Positions 36,776 to 46,525 of a DNA stretch of 64,000 bases are shown one piece after another. The notes beneath the pieces are model-generated. The model did no database searches. It saw only the letters and a program-made list of their open reading frames with translations, and was not told where the DNA came from. The DNA lies in the NCBI GenBank assembly GCA_963735045.1, contig CAVTIZ010000003.1, positions 806,001-870,000 on the forward strand, written 5' to 3'. The position numbers were made by a program, and so were the translations under genes. Origin of the DNA: Salsipaludibacter sp963735045 (GTDB taxonomy: Bacteria; Actinomycetota; Nitriliruptoria; Nitriliruptorales; Nitriliruptoraceae). The first letter of the stretch is position 1, and each line of letters opens with the position of its first letter.

Positions 36776-38392
36776 CTACATCCGGAAGATGCCGTAGGTG
36801 CTGGGGGGTGCCACCGGGGCGTCGGTGCAGGCCATGGCCAACGCGAGGGTGGCGCGCGTGTCGGTCGGGACGATGATCCCGTCGTCCCACAGCCGGGCCG
36901 TGGCGTAGGCCGGGTTGCCCTGAGCCTCGTACTGCGCCCGGATGTCGGCCATGAACGCGGCCTCCTCGGCGTCGTCGACGTCCTCGCCGCGCGCCTCCAT
37001 CCCGTCGCGGCGGACCGTGGCCAGCACGTTGGCGGCCTGGTCGCCGCCCATCACCGAGATGCGGGCGTTGGGCCAGGTGAACAGGAACCGGGGCTGGTAG
37101 GCGCGACCGTTCATGGCGTAGTTCCCGGCCCCGAAGGACCCGCCCACGACCACGGTGTAGGTGGGCACGTGGGCGTTGGCGACGGCCATCACCATCTTGG
37201 CGCCGTCCTTGGCGATGCCGGCCGCCTCGTAGTCGCGCCCGACCATGAAGCCGGTGATGTTCTGGAGGAACACCAGCGGGATCCCACGCTGGTTGCACAG
37301 CTGGACGAAGTGGGCGCCCTTCTGGGCCGATTCCGAGAACAGGATCCCGTCGTTGGCGACGATCCCGACCGGCCGGCCGAACAGCCGCGCGAACCCGCAC
37401 ACCAGCGTCGTGCCGTAGCGGGCCTTGAACTCGTGGAAGCGCGAGTCGTCGACCAGCCGGGCGATCACCTCGCGGACGTCGAAGGGCGTGCGGGGGTCCA
37501 CCGGCAGCAACCCGTACAGCTCCTCGGGGTCCAGGGCCGGGGGCAGGGGGTCGGCCAGGTCGTCGGGTGGCACCGGTGCACGATCGAGGTTGGCCACGAT
37601 GTCACGGGCGATGGCCAGGGCGTGGCCGTCGTCGTTGGCGAGGTGGTCGACCACGCCGGACCGGCTGGCGTGGAGCTCACCACCGCCGAGCTCTTCGGCC
37701 GACACGACCTCGCCGGTGGCGGCCTTGACCAGTGGCGGGCCGCCCAGGAAGATCGTGCCCTGGTTGGCCACGATGACGGTCTCGTCGCTCATCGCCGGCA
37801 CGTAGGCGCCACCGGCCGTGCACGACCCCATCACGACCGCGACCTGGGGAATCCCCGCGGCCGACATCCGGGCCTGGTTGTAGAAGATCCGGCCGAAGTG
37901 GTCCCGGTCCGGGAAGACCTCGTCCTGGCGGGGCAGGAACGCCCCACCGGAGTCCACCAGGTAGACGCAGGGGAGGTGGTGTTCGAGTGCGACCTCCTGG
38001 GCCCGGAGGTGCTTCTTGACGGTCATGGGGTAGTAGGTGCCGCCCTTGACGGTCGCGTCGTTGGCCACGACCACGCACCGGGTCCCGGCGACGGACCCGA
38101 TGCCGGTGATGATCCCGGCGCCGGGGGCGTCGTCGTCGTACATGCCGGTGGCGGCCAGCGGCGACAGCTCCAGGAACGGCGTCGCGTCGTCCAGCAGCGC
38201 CTCGACCCGGTCGCGGGGCAACAGCTTCCCCCGATCGACGTGGCGACGGCGCGCACGGTCCGAGCCGCCCCGGGCGACCTGCTCGCGGTGTGCGGCCAGC
38301 TCGGCGGCGAGCCGGCGGTGGTGGGCGTCGTTGTGGGCGAAGGCGTCGTCGTGGGTGGCCGGCGTCCCGATCCGCGGCCCGGCCCCGCTCAC
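36776..38392 (-). CDS. Acyl-CoA carboxylase carboxyltransferase, methylcrotonyl-CoA carboxylase beta type
   Basis: 538 residues. Carboxyltransferase (two crotonase halves) that moves CO2 from biotin to 3-methylcrotonyl-CoA in leucine breakdown. Family evidence: ARRRHVDRGKLLPRDRV, LVDSGGAFLPRQDEVFPDRD, GSCTAGGAYVPAMSDE, FLQNITGFMVG, KMVMAVANA and the terminal STYGIFRM, which is typical for the beta subunit of methylcrotonyl-CoA carboxylase. The biotin-carrying alpha subunit is not in the window. GTG start. A propionyl-CoA beta subunit is the alternative. Confidence 0.9.
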   Translation of the reverse strand: MSGAGPRIGTPATHDDAFAHNDAHHRRLAAELAAHREQVARGGSDRARRRHVDRGKLLPRDRVEALLDDATPFLELSPLAATGMYDDDAPGAGIITGIGSVAGTRCVVVANDATVKGGTYYPMTVKKHLRAQEVALEHHLPCVYLVDSGGAFLPRQDEVFPDRDHFGRIFYNQARMSAAGIPQVAVVMGSCTAGGAYVPAMSDETVIVANQGTIFLGGPPLVKAATGEVVSAEELGGGELHASRSGVVDHLANDDGHALAIARDIVANLDRAPVPPDDLADPLPPALDPEELYGLLPVDPRTPFDVREVIARLVDDSRFHEFKARYGTTLVCGFARLFGRPVGIVANDGILFSESAQKGAHFVQLCNQRGIPLVFLQNITGFMVGRDYEAAGIAKDGAKMVMAVANAHVPTYTVVVGGSFGAGNYAMNGRAYQPRFLFTWPNARISVMGGDQAANVLATVRRDGMEARGEDVDDAEEAAFMADIRAQYEAQGNPAYATARLWDDGIIVPTDTRATLALAMACTDAPVAPPSTYGIFRM

Positions 38393-38468
38393 GAGGTCCG
38401 TCCCGGGACCGCGGGCCGGGTCCGTCGATCGGCCGCGGGGGGACGTGTGGCCGGCCCGGGGGACCGGG

Positions 38469-38924
38469 TCACGACAGCTTCCGTCCGACCATGCCCGACA
38501 CCCGCTTGCCGTCCGCGCGGCCGCCGACCTCGGCCAGCACGGCCTTGATCACCTGGCCCATGCCGGAGCGGTCGGTCGCACCGGTGTCGGCGATCGCCCG
38601 GTCCACGACCTGCTCGAGTTCCTCGTCGTCGAGCTGGGTCGGGAGGTAGGCCTGGTAGACCTCCGCCTCCATGTCCTCGCGTGCCGCGGACTCCTCGCGG
38701 TCACCCTCGCGGAACGCCGCGGCGGCCTCGCGGCGACGCTTGACCTCCGACTGCACCAGGCGGACGACCTCGTCGTCGTCGAGGTCGCCCTGGGGTCCGC
38801 GTCCGGCGTCCACGGCCGCGTTCTTCATGGCGGCCAACAGCAGTCGCAGCGCGGCCATGCGGTCCCGATCGCGCGCCTTCATGGCGGTGGTGAGGTCGTC
38901 GGTGATCTGGGTCTGGAGGCTCAC
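38469..38924 (-). CDS. GatB/YqeY domain-containing protein
   Basis: 151 residues of the YqeY family: LQTQITDDLTTAMKARDRDR, LRLLLAAMKNA, a Glu/Arg-rich middle, YLPTQLDDEEL and GMGQVIKAVLAEVGGRADGKRVSGMVG (in part). Its C-terminal bundle resembles the tRNA-binding tail of GatB; function is unclear. GTG 38924 is the first codon of the family core. It precedes the carboxylase gene by 76 bp on the same strand. Confidence 0.9.
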   Translation of the reverse strand: MSLQTQITDDLTTAMKARDRDRMAALRLLLAAMKNAAVDAGRGPQGDLDDDEVVRLVQSEVKRRREAAAAFREGDREESAAREDMEAEVYQAYLPTQLDDEELEQVVDRAIADTGATDRSGMGQVIKAVLAEVGGRADGKRVSGMVGRKLS

Positions 38925-39114
38925 GGTGGGTCTCGTCGATCGGGGACGGTCGGGGCGTCGCCGGACCCCGGCGACGTGGCCACCGGGGTCCCGGCGGGGA
39001 CGGCGTCCCACGGTAGTCAGCGCCCGCACCGGCGACCGCTGGCCCACGGACCTCGACTGCCGGCGGTGACGTGGTCCGTGGCGGGTGACTGGACGACGAG
39101 GGGGCGCACACCAG

Positions 39115-39143
39115 CGACGCCCCCTCACGAGGAGGGGGCGTCG
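39115..39143 (-). terminator. Hairpin terminator after the repeat protein gene
   Basis: A perfect 12-bp stem CGACGCCCCCTC/GAGGGGGCGTCG with a 5-nt loop, 22 bp after the stop on the minus strand. Confidence 0.7.
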
Positions 39144-39164
39144 AGGTGGTGCGTGGTCGGACGC

Positions 39165-39911
39165 TCAGCCGGCGAGCGTGCGGGTCGCGTCCACGGTGGC
39201 GTCCACGGTCTTGCGCGTGGAGGTGACGGCGGCCTTGACCTGGGTGCGGGCGTTGCCGGCCTGCTTGCGACCGGCGGTGACGGCGGCGTCACCGATGTTG
39301 CCCACGGAGGTCAGCGCGCCCTTGACCTGCGACACGGTGTCGCCGGCCTGCTTGCGGCTGGACTCCACGACGGTGTCGAGGCCCTTGCGGCTGGCGTCGG
39401 CGATGGTGGACACCGACTTGCCAGTGGAGGTGACGGCGGCCTTGACCTGGCTGCGCGCGGTCCCGGCCTGCTCGTTGGCGGCCTCGTTGGCACGCACGGC
39501 GGTGCGGCCGACCGAGGTCACGGCGGCGCGGACCTGGGTGCGGGTGTTGCGGGCCTGCTTGGCCACGGGCTCGAAGGTCTCGCGAACACGCTTGACCTGC
39601 GGCTGCTCGAGCAGGTGCTGGGTGGCGATGCGGCCGTCCTTGATGCGCTCGTCGAACTGGACGCGGAAGGTGGTGGCGGCCGTGTCCATGCCGGTGCGGG
39701 CCGTGCGCGCTGCGTCCTCGCGGGTGCGGGGCAGCGCCGACGGGACCTTGGTGGCGCGGGTCACGACGTCGTTGACCAGGCCCACGTAGGCGAACCCGGC
39801 CTGACGGGCCAGGACCCGACGGTCACGCGAGTGGATGGGGGCCTCGGGACCGGTCGCGTCGACGACGGGGTCCTTCGGGGCCTGCTTGGCGTTCTTCTTG
39901 GTGGTTGCCAT
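39165..39911 (-). CDS. Hypothetical amphipathic-helix repeat protein
   Basis: 248 residues, Ala/Thr/Arg/Lys-rich, no Cys or Trp. A module of QAGxxRxQVKAAVTSxGxxV occurs four times, starting at about residues 119, 148, 188 and 217 (spacing 29, 40, 29, compatible with an 11-residue step). Such 11-mer amphipathic helices occur in apolipoprotein-like, LEA and granule-surface proteins, and the Lys/Arg pattern would also suit DNA or acidic polymers. The gene has its own promoter (40073-40101) and terminator (39115-39143), so it is a single, probably well-expressed unit. Function unknown. Confidence 0.8.
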   Translation of the reverse strand: MATTKKNAKQAPKDPVVDATGPEAPIHSRDRRVLARQAGFAYVGLVNDVVTRATKVPSALPRTREDAARTARTGMDTAATTFRVQFDERIKDGRIATQHLLEQPQVKRVRETFEPVAKQARNTRTQVRAAVTSVGRTAVRANEAANEQAGTARSQVKAAVTSTGKSVSTIADASRKGLDTVVESSRKQAGDTVSQVKGALTSVGNIGDAAVTAGRKQAGNARTQVKAAVTSTRKTVDATVDATRTLAG

Positions 39912-39966
39912 GGTGGATCCTCACAGTGGGAGTGTCCGGTGCTGGAAGCGTCCGGTCGACGGATCT

Positions 39967-40054
39967 CCAGCGATCGGGAGGGGAGACGGAGCTTGGGAGC
40001 CGGCGGACCGCGTCAGGCGATCGTTCGATCTCCATCTCCCCGCCGGATCGTTGG
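39967..40054. repeat. Inverted repeat in the leader of the repeat protein
   Basis: Two 25-bp arms, 39967-39991 and 40030-40054, match about 20 of 25 positions in inverted orientation (CTCCGTCTCCCCTCC-type against CTCCATCTCCCCGCC-type), separated by 38 bp. In the transcript of the minus-strand gene this would be a long stem-loop. Confidence 0.7.
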
Positions 40055-40072
40055 CGGGCTGCCGTGATAGAG

Positions 40073-40101
40073 AATGTAGTCACAAGCGCTAACTATTGCA
40101 A
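40073..40101 (-). promoter_or_regulatory. Consensus-like promoter of the repeat protein gene
   Basis: On the minus strand TTGCAA (40101-40096), 17-bp spacer, TACATT (40078-40073). It leaves a leader of about 155 nt. This is the best overall promoter match in the window and sits in the only clearly AT-rich patch. Confidence 0.7.
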
Positions 40102-40230
40102 GCAAAACGCTAGCAGGCAGGGCCCAGCGCTCAGAAACGCGCGTTCAGTGCGCAGACGTGGCCGAACGCGTGCGCTCAGCGAGACTGAGGGCCAGCCATG
40201 CCGGGGACGCGGCGCACCACTGGGGTCTAC

Positions 40231-40599
40231 TCAGGTGGCGAGATGGACCGGGAGGTGGTTGCCCATCACGAGTTGGACCGGTCCCAGGCGCAGGTCGAAG
40301 GCCTGGTCGGCGACGGCCAGCAGGCGGCTCCACCAGTCCGGCTCGGCGGCCATCAGGGCACCCGGCACCAACAACTCGACGGCGGCTGGCAGCGATGTGG
40401 GCGGCTGGGCGCCGACGATGCGGTACCCGGTCGCGGCCAGGGCGTCGTCGGTGACCTGCCGTTGGGCCGTGGCGCCGGTGGACACCGTCACGACGTGGTC
40501 CACCGGCACGGGCGGTACCCGGTCGATCCACGAGGCGTCCTCGGCCCGGATCCGCACCAGGGCGGAGCCGGCCGGCGGTGCCAGGCCCTCCTCGACCAC
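40231..40599 (-). CDS. Hypothetical protein
   Basis: About 122 residues from GTG 40599, which is preceded by AAGGTGGGGG; the frame is open further upstream but with an Arg/Trp-rich, doubtful start. Not recognised. Visible are a beta-like SALVRIRAEDASWIDRV, PVDHVVTVSTGA, a helix DDALAATGYRIVG and WWSRLLAVADQAFDLRLGPVQLV. No membrane segment or motif. It is divergent from the saccharopine-dehydrogenase-like gene. Confidence 0.5.
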   Translation of the reverse strand: MVEEGLAPPAGSALVRIRAEDASWIDRVPPVPVDHVVTVSTGATAQRQVTDDALAATGYRIVGAQPPTSLPAAVELLVPGALMAAEPDWWSRLLAVADQAFDLRLGPVQLVMGNHLPVHLAT

Positions 40600-40680
40600 G
40601 ATCCCCCACCTTGTCGTCCAACGAGATCGTGATGGTCGCACGACGTCCCCGGCAAGTCACGCAACCTCCCCGCCCAGTCG

Positions 40681-40722
40681 CACCACCCACCACCCACCCG
40701 CCACCCACCCGCCACCTACCCG
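40681..40722. repeat. C-rich tandem repeat with G-quadruplex potential
   Basis: Three 11-bp units CCACCCACCCG at 40690-40722, preceded by CACCACCCAC. The minus strand therefore has at least five G3 runs separated by short loops (GGGTGGCGGGTGGGTGGCGG-like), suited to form a G-quadruplex in the divergent promoter region. Confidence 0.85.
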
Positions 40723-40867
40723 GGGGCGCCGCCACCGCCACGGGCGCCGCGGTGCGAGGGGTCGTCGGCCCGCCGTCGGAGGCCGGCGTCGGTCCGGCCG
40801 GGGGAGCGGCCTCGCAGGTCGTCCCCCGGGTGGGCGGCGGGTCCGCCGGGGGTGGGCACCGGCTTTG

Positions 40868-40873
40868 TAGGAT
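40868..40873 (+). promoter_or_regulatory. Putative -10 element
   Basis: TAGGAT, 31 bp before the GTG at 40904, followed by GAGGAGAGAG as ribosome-binding site. Confidence 0.45.
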
Positions 40874-40903
40874 CGTCGATCCGGCGAGGAGAGAGTTGGA
40901 CGT

Positions 40904-41599
40904 GTGGTGGCGGTGACCCAGGACGCGGTGGTGACCGTGCCGGACGGGCTGGGCTGGTTGCTGGCCGAGCGAGCCGCCGAGCGGCTGGCCGGCGTGACCC
41001 ACGTCCGAGCCACGGGATTCGTCGCCGGACCCCGCGGTGCGTGGGACCTGCCGACCCGCCAGCAGGTCGCGACGGCGATCGTGGACGGGGCGCCGGCCGT
41101 CGTGCACGGTCGGGCGACCGTCGAGCGCGTGGCCGAGCGTCGCTGGCTGGCGTGGTTCCCGCGTCCGGTCGGGCCGCGGCACGCGATCAACGTCGGCGGG
41201 CCCAGCGTGGTGGCGCTCGCCCGCCGCCCCGGCCTGGAGCTGGTGCGGTCGCACCTGGTGGTGCGGTCGTGGCAGGCCGAGCTGCTGCAGGCGACCGCCA
41301 ACCTGGCGCGCACGGGCATCGGGACCGGACTGGTCGAGCGCTGGGTGGAGCGTGGCCGGGACGTCGACGATGCGGCCGTGCGCTGGGCGTGCGTGGTCGA
41401 GGCGACCGCCCACGACCGGGAACTGGTGCGGGCGTGGGCGCACGGGTGGGCGCCGATCGCCACGGCCGCGGCGTTGGTGGATCGGCTCGGGCCCGACGTG
41501 GCCGAGACCGCGGACGTCCGGGACACCCGCGCCGTGCTCGACGACGTCACGCGGGCCACGGACTCGCGCTGGTCACTGACCGGGCCCCACCCCCGATGA
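40904..41599 (+). CDS. Hypothetical protein, weak similarity to the C-terminal half of saccharopine dehydrogenase-like proteins
   Basis: 231 residues from a GTG with GAGGAGAGAG before it. The pattern FPRPVGPRHAINVGG followed by SVVALARRPGLELVRSHLVV recalls the FPxPxGxR and L-x-R-R segment of saccharopine-dehydrogenase-like proteins. The NAD-binding domain that normally comes first is missing, and no such domain lies nearby. The C-terminal half is helical (WVERGRDVDDAAVRWACVVE). Whether it is an enzyme is unknown. It precedes recD2 by 133 bp. Confidence 0.6.
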   Translation: MVAVTQDAVVTVPDGLGWLLAERAAERLAGVTHVRATGFVAGPRGAWDLPTRQQVATAIVDGAPAVVHGRATVERVAERRWLAWFPRPVGPRHAINVGGPSVVALARRPGLELVRSHLVVRSWQAELLQATANLARTGIGTGLVERWVERGRDVDDAAVRWACVVEATAHDRELVRAWAHGWAPIATAAALVDRLGPDVAETADVRDTRAVLDDVTRATDSRWSLTGPHPR

Positions 41600-41732
41600 G
41601 CGCCCCGATGCGTGGTCCGGCGACCGGCCCGACCGACGCCTGGCCACGCGCCGGGCGTCCCCGTGGCGTGCGGGCCCCGGCGCGCGGGAGGCGCGTGGCG
41701 CGCCGACCGGCCACGACCGCGACGGGTCGGCC

Positions 41733-43931
41733 GTGAGCCGGGGGCCGAGCCTGCTCGGCGACACCGAGATCCGTGGCGAGGTCGTGTGGGTGCGCTACCG
41801 CGACGCCACCTCCGGCTTCGGGGTCGTGGAGGTCGAACCCCGCGACGACGGCACGGGTGACGGCGACCGGGTGTCGGCCTCGGGCCCGTTGGCCGACCTC
41901 GTGGACGGCCAGCACGTCCGACTGGTCGGGACGTGGAAGGACCACCCCACGCACGGGCGCACGTTCGACACGATCTTCTACGAACAGGTCGCGCCCGACA
42001 CCGAGGCCGGCCTGCGCGCGTTCCTGACCTCCGAGCGCTTCGCCGAGATCGCCCCGACCCACATCGACCGGGTCCTGACCGTGTTCGGGCGCGGTGCCGG
42101 TGGGGTCATCGACCGCGAACCGTCGCGGCTGGTCGACGAGGCCAACCTTCCCGAGGACGTGGCCGACGACCTCCACCAGGCCTACGTGCAGGGTCGCAGC
42201 CTGGCCGAGCTCGTGACGCTGCTGGAGCCCGCGAGGGTCCCGATGGCGGTCGTGCGTGGCGCCCATGCGGTGTTCGGCTCGGCCGCGGCCGAGCGTCTGC
42301 GGGCCGAACCCTACGACCTGCTGGAGGTGGAGCGGGCCCGCTTCGCGCACGCCGACGGGCTCGCGCGGCACCTCGGCATCGCGGCCACCGATCCCCGGCG
42401 GCTGGCGGCCGGGGCCCGGGCGGCGGTCGGGGCGGCGCGACGACAGGACGGTCACCAACTCCTGGTCCGGACGGCCGCCGTGCAGGCGACCATGCGACTG
42501 CTGGGGGTGGACGCGGTCGCCGCCGTGGCGGGCATCGACGAGGCGGTCGCGCACGGGGCCGTGGCCACCGACGAGGTCGCGGTCGACCCCGACGACGAGC
42601 CGGTCGCCGTCGTCGCGACCCCCGCGGCGCTGCGGGCCGAACGCGAGCTCGCGGCCGGGCTCCACGACCTGTTGGCGGCTCCCGGGACACTGCAGGACCG
42701 GCCCGGGACCGACGTCGTGGAACTCGCCGACGAACTCACCGACGGGCAGCGGGCCGCGGTCGCCATGGCGATCGCCTCCCCGCTGAGCGTGCTGACCGGG
42801 GGACCGGGCACCGGCAAGACCCGGACCGTGGCCGAGGTGGTGGCCACCGCGGCCGCGATGGGCGCCGACGTGGCCCTGTGCGCGCCGACCGGGCGGGCCG
42901 CCAAGCGCGTCGAGGAACTGGTCGGCATGGAGGCCTCGACCATCCACCGACTGCTGGGCGCACGACCACTGGACGGCGGTGGCTTCGTGTTCCTCCACGA
43001 CCAGGACAGTCCGCTGGGCTTCGACCTGGTGGTGGTCGACGAGGTCTCGATGTGTGACACGGCGTTGCTGCGGTCACTGGTGCGTGCCATCGAACCGGGG
43101 TGCCACCTGCTGCTGGTCGGCGATGCCGACCAGCTGCCGTCGGTGGGCTCGGGTGACGTGCTGGCCGACGTCGTGGCGTCGGGCGTGGTCCCCACGACCC
43201 ACCTCGACGAGATCCACCGGCAGGCACGGGAGTCGCGGATCGTGGCCCTGGCCCGTGAGGTCAACGCCGGAACGGTCGGACCGGTGCGCGGGGTCGACGG
43301 GGACGTGTTCATGGCCGAGGAGGGTCGCCGCGAGGTCATCACCGCGCGGGTCGTGGAGGCGGTCGCGGTGCGTGCGCCCGACTACTTCGACGTCGAGGTC
43401 GACGACATCCAGGTGATCGCGCCGATGTACCGGGGCCCGTGTGGGGTCGACGCGCTCAACGCGGCGCTCAAGGCCCGCCTGAACCCCGACCGCGGCCAGC
43501 GGTCGTACAAGGGCATGCAGGTGGGTGACCGCGTGATGGTGACACGCAACGACCCGGAACTCGACGTCTCCAACGGCGACGTCGGAGCGGTGGTCGACAT
43601 CGGCGGTGCCGGCGCGTCGACCTCGCTGCAGGTCCGCATCGGGACCCGTGTGGTGACCTTCGACGGGGACAGCGTGGCGGAGTTGACCCACGCCTGGGCC
43701 ATCACGGTGCACAAGTCCCAGGGGGGTCAGTGGCCGGTCGTGGTGCTGGTGGCCGAACGCAGCCATGCGCGGATGTTGCGCCGCAACCTGCTGTACACCG
43801 CGATCAGCCGGGCGGAACGGGCCCTGATCGTGGTCGGCCAGGCCCAGTCGGTGGCCGACGGGGCACGGCGGCGTGGCGACACCGACCGCACGACGGGCCT
43901 GGCCGCCCGCCTGCGCACCGCCGCGTCCTGA
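41733..43931 (+). CDS. recD2: RecD2-type ATP-dependent helicase
   Basis: 732 residues from a GTG. The 5'-3' SF1 helicase type RecD2 acts alone, without RecBC. Order: an N-terminal beta domain (EIRGEVVWVRYRDATSGFGV), an alpha-helical hairpin-type region (residues 90-340), Walker A (GGPGTGKT, about residue 356), Walker B (LVVVDEVSM), GDADQLPSVGSGD, and the C-terminal ELTHAWAITVHKSQGG and LYTAISRAE motifs of the helicase's second domain. It should unwind DNA in repair and replication stress. The next promoter is that of sufR. Confidence 0.93.
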   Translation: MSRGPSLLGDTEIRGEVVWVRYRDATSGFGVVEVEPRDDGTGDGDRVSASGPLADLVDGQHVRLVGTWKDHPTHGRTFDTIFYEQVAPDTEAGLRAFLTSERFAEIAPTHIDRVLTVFGRGAGGVIDREPSRLVDEANLPEDVADDLHQAYVQGRSLAELVTLLEPARVPMAVVRGAHAVFGSAAAERLRAEPYDLLEVERARFAHADGLARHLGIAATDPRRLAAGARAAVGAARRQDGHQLLVRTAAVQATMRLLGVDAVAAVAGIDEAVAHGAVATDEVAVDPDDEPVAVVATPAALRAERELAAGLHDLLAAPGTLQDRPGTDVVELADELTDGQRAAVAMAIASPLSVLTGGPGTGKTRTVAEVVATAAAMGADVALCAPTGRAAKRVEELVGMEASTIHRLLGARPLDGGGFVFLHDQDSPLGFDLVVVDEVSMCDTALLRSLVRAIEPGCHLLLVGDADQLPSVGSGDVLADVVASGVVPTTHLDEIHRQARESRIVALAREVNAGTVGPVRGVDGDVFMAEEGRREVITARVVEAVAVRAPDYFDVEVDDIQVIAPMYRGPCGVDALNAALKARLNPDRGQRSYKGMQVGDRVMVTRNDPELDVSNGDVGAVVDIGGAGASTSLQVRIGTRVVTFDGDSVAELTHAWAITVHKSQGGQWPVVVLVAERSHARMLRRNLLYTAISRAERALIVVGQAQSVADGARRRGDTDRTTGLAARLRTAAS

Positions 43932-44098
43932 TCCCGGTCCCATCGCCGGCAACGGGGCCGCCGGCACCGGGCGGTGGTTCCTGGGCACCGGGCGTCGGGA
44001 GGCGGGCCGACGGGGACCGGCGGGAGGCGGCTGCCGACGGGGGCCCGTTTCGTCGCCGCGTCGGGGTCCCGTCGTCGTCGGGCCGAGCCGGCCTGCGA

Positions 44099-44104
44099 TA
44101 GTAT
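44099..44104 (+). promoter_or_regulatory. Putative -10 element of sufR
   Basis: TAGTAT in an AT-richer patch (GATAGTATTTCAACAGAACGG) between recD2 and sufR. The inverted TTC...GGTTCC/AACGG bases just after it could be an operator for SufR itself, by analogy with other autoregulated SufR genes. Confidence 0.5.
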
Positions 44105-44228
44105 TTCAACAGAACGGTTCCAAAACCTCGCACCCGCGACCCCGGACCCCACCATCGCCACCACCAGCGCGCCGACCACGGCGTCCGACACCACCCCGAC
44201 GGCCTCGCCCGCGCCGGCGTCGGGCCTG

Positions 44229-44933
44229 TTGTCGTTGCTGGGCGAGACACGTGCGCAGGTGGTGACGATGCTGGCCGACGACGCCCGCACCGTGGCCGAA
44301 CTCAGCGACCAGCTCGGGATCTCGCAGGTGGCCGTGCGACGCCACCTCGCCCGCCTGCTCGAGGAGGGGTGGGTGGCCGGGCGCACGGCCGACCCGGACG
44401 GCCCCGGGCGGCCGGTCACGCGCTACCACCTCACCACCGACGGCCACCAGCTGTTGCCCCAGGGCTACGCGGTCCTGGCGACCGAGCTGCTGGCCTTCAT
44501 CGACGACACGACCGGCACCGACGGTCTCCAGGCCTACCTCGCCTGGCGCAGTCGCCGGCGGGTCCAGCGGCTGGCCGACACCATCGACGCCGACGACCTG
44601 GACGGCCGCCTGGCCCAACTGGCCCACGCCCTGACCGAGGCCGGTTCGGCGGCCAGTGTCGAGGTGTCCGACGACGGCCTCGTCCTGCGCCAGCACCACT
44701 GCACGGTCCTGGACGCGGCCCGCGAACACCCCGAGCTGTGCCACGCCGAGGCCGCCGAGTTCTCCCGCGTCCTCGGCGAGGACGTCCACATCGAGCGGGG
44801 CGCCTCACGCGCCAGCGGGGACCACACCTGCGAGTGCGCCGTACGGGTCGTCGACCCGGGATCCGACGCCACGCCGCCGGTCGCCGACCGACCCACCCTG
44901 CCGATGGTGCCGCGGAACACGCGCACCACCTGA
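44229..44933 (+). CDS. sufR: Iron-sulfur cluster-sensing transcriptional repressor SufR
   Basis: About 234 residues from TTG 44229, a length normal for SufR; the start is uncertain because the frame runs on upstream through a Thr/Pro-rich stretch without a good start, and a GTG at 43974 lies before the promoter. A winged helix-turn-helix (RTVAELSDQLGISQVAVRRHL) is followed by a dimerisation part and cysteines CTVLDAAREHPELC (12 residues between) and CEC, which can hold a [4Fe-4S] cluster. It heads the suf genes and should repress them when clusters are plentiful. Confidence 0.88.
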   Translation: MSLLGETRAQVVTMLADDARTVAELSDQLGISQVAVRRHLARLLEEGWVAGRTADPDGPGRPVTRYHLTTDGHQLLPQGYAVLATELLAFIDDTTGTDGLQAYLAWRSRRRVQRLADTIDADDLDGRLAQLAHALTEAGSAASVEVSDDGLVLRQHHCTVLDAAREHPELCHAEAAEFSRVLGEDVHIERGASRASGDHTCECAVRVVDPGSDATPPVADRPTLPMVPRNTRTT

Positions 44934-45031
44934 ACCGTTGTGACCAACACCGCATCCAGCCATCCACACGAACACCGAATGCGACGCCCACGACGCCGTG
45001 GACGTCGCAGCCACCGAAACGGGAGCACACG

Positions 45032-46521
<1,490 letters not shown>

Positions 46522-46525
<4 letters not shown>

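Larger units (their letters stand above)
39912..40230. other. AT-richer intergenic region with promoter
   Basis: 319 bp between the 11-mer-repeat gene and the gene ending at 40231 (both minus strand). It holds the inverted repeat at 39967-40054, the promoter at 40073-40101, and a short stretch from about 40063 to 40112 with a much lower GC content than elsewhere. Beyond 40112 nothing is recognised. Confidence 0.6.
40600..40903. other. Intergenic region with C-rich repeat
   Basis: About 304 bp between two divergent genes. It contains the 11-bp repeat described below and the -10 at 40868. Nothing else was found. Confidence 0.5.

Noticed and set aside
39905..40870. A 321-residue plus-strand frame over the promoter region
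   Set aside because: It crosses the promoter and inverted repeat, has an Arg/Thr-rich composition, and lies antisense to the small gene at 40231.
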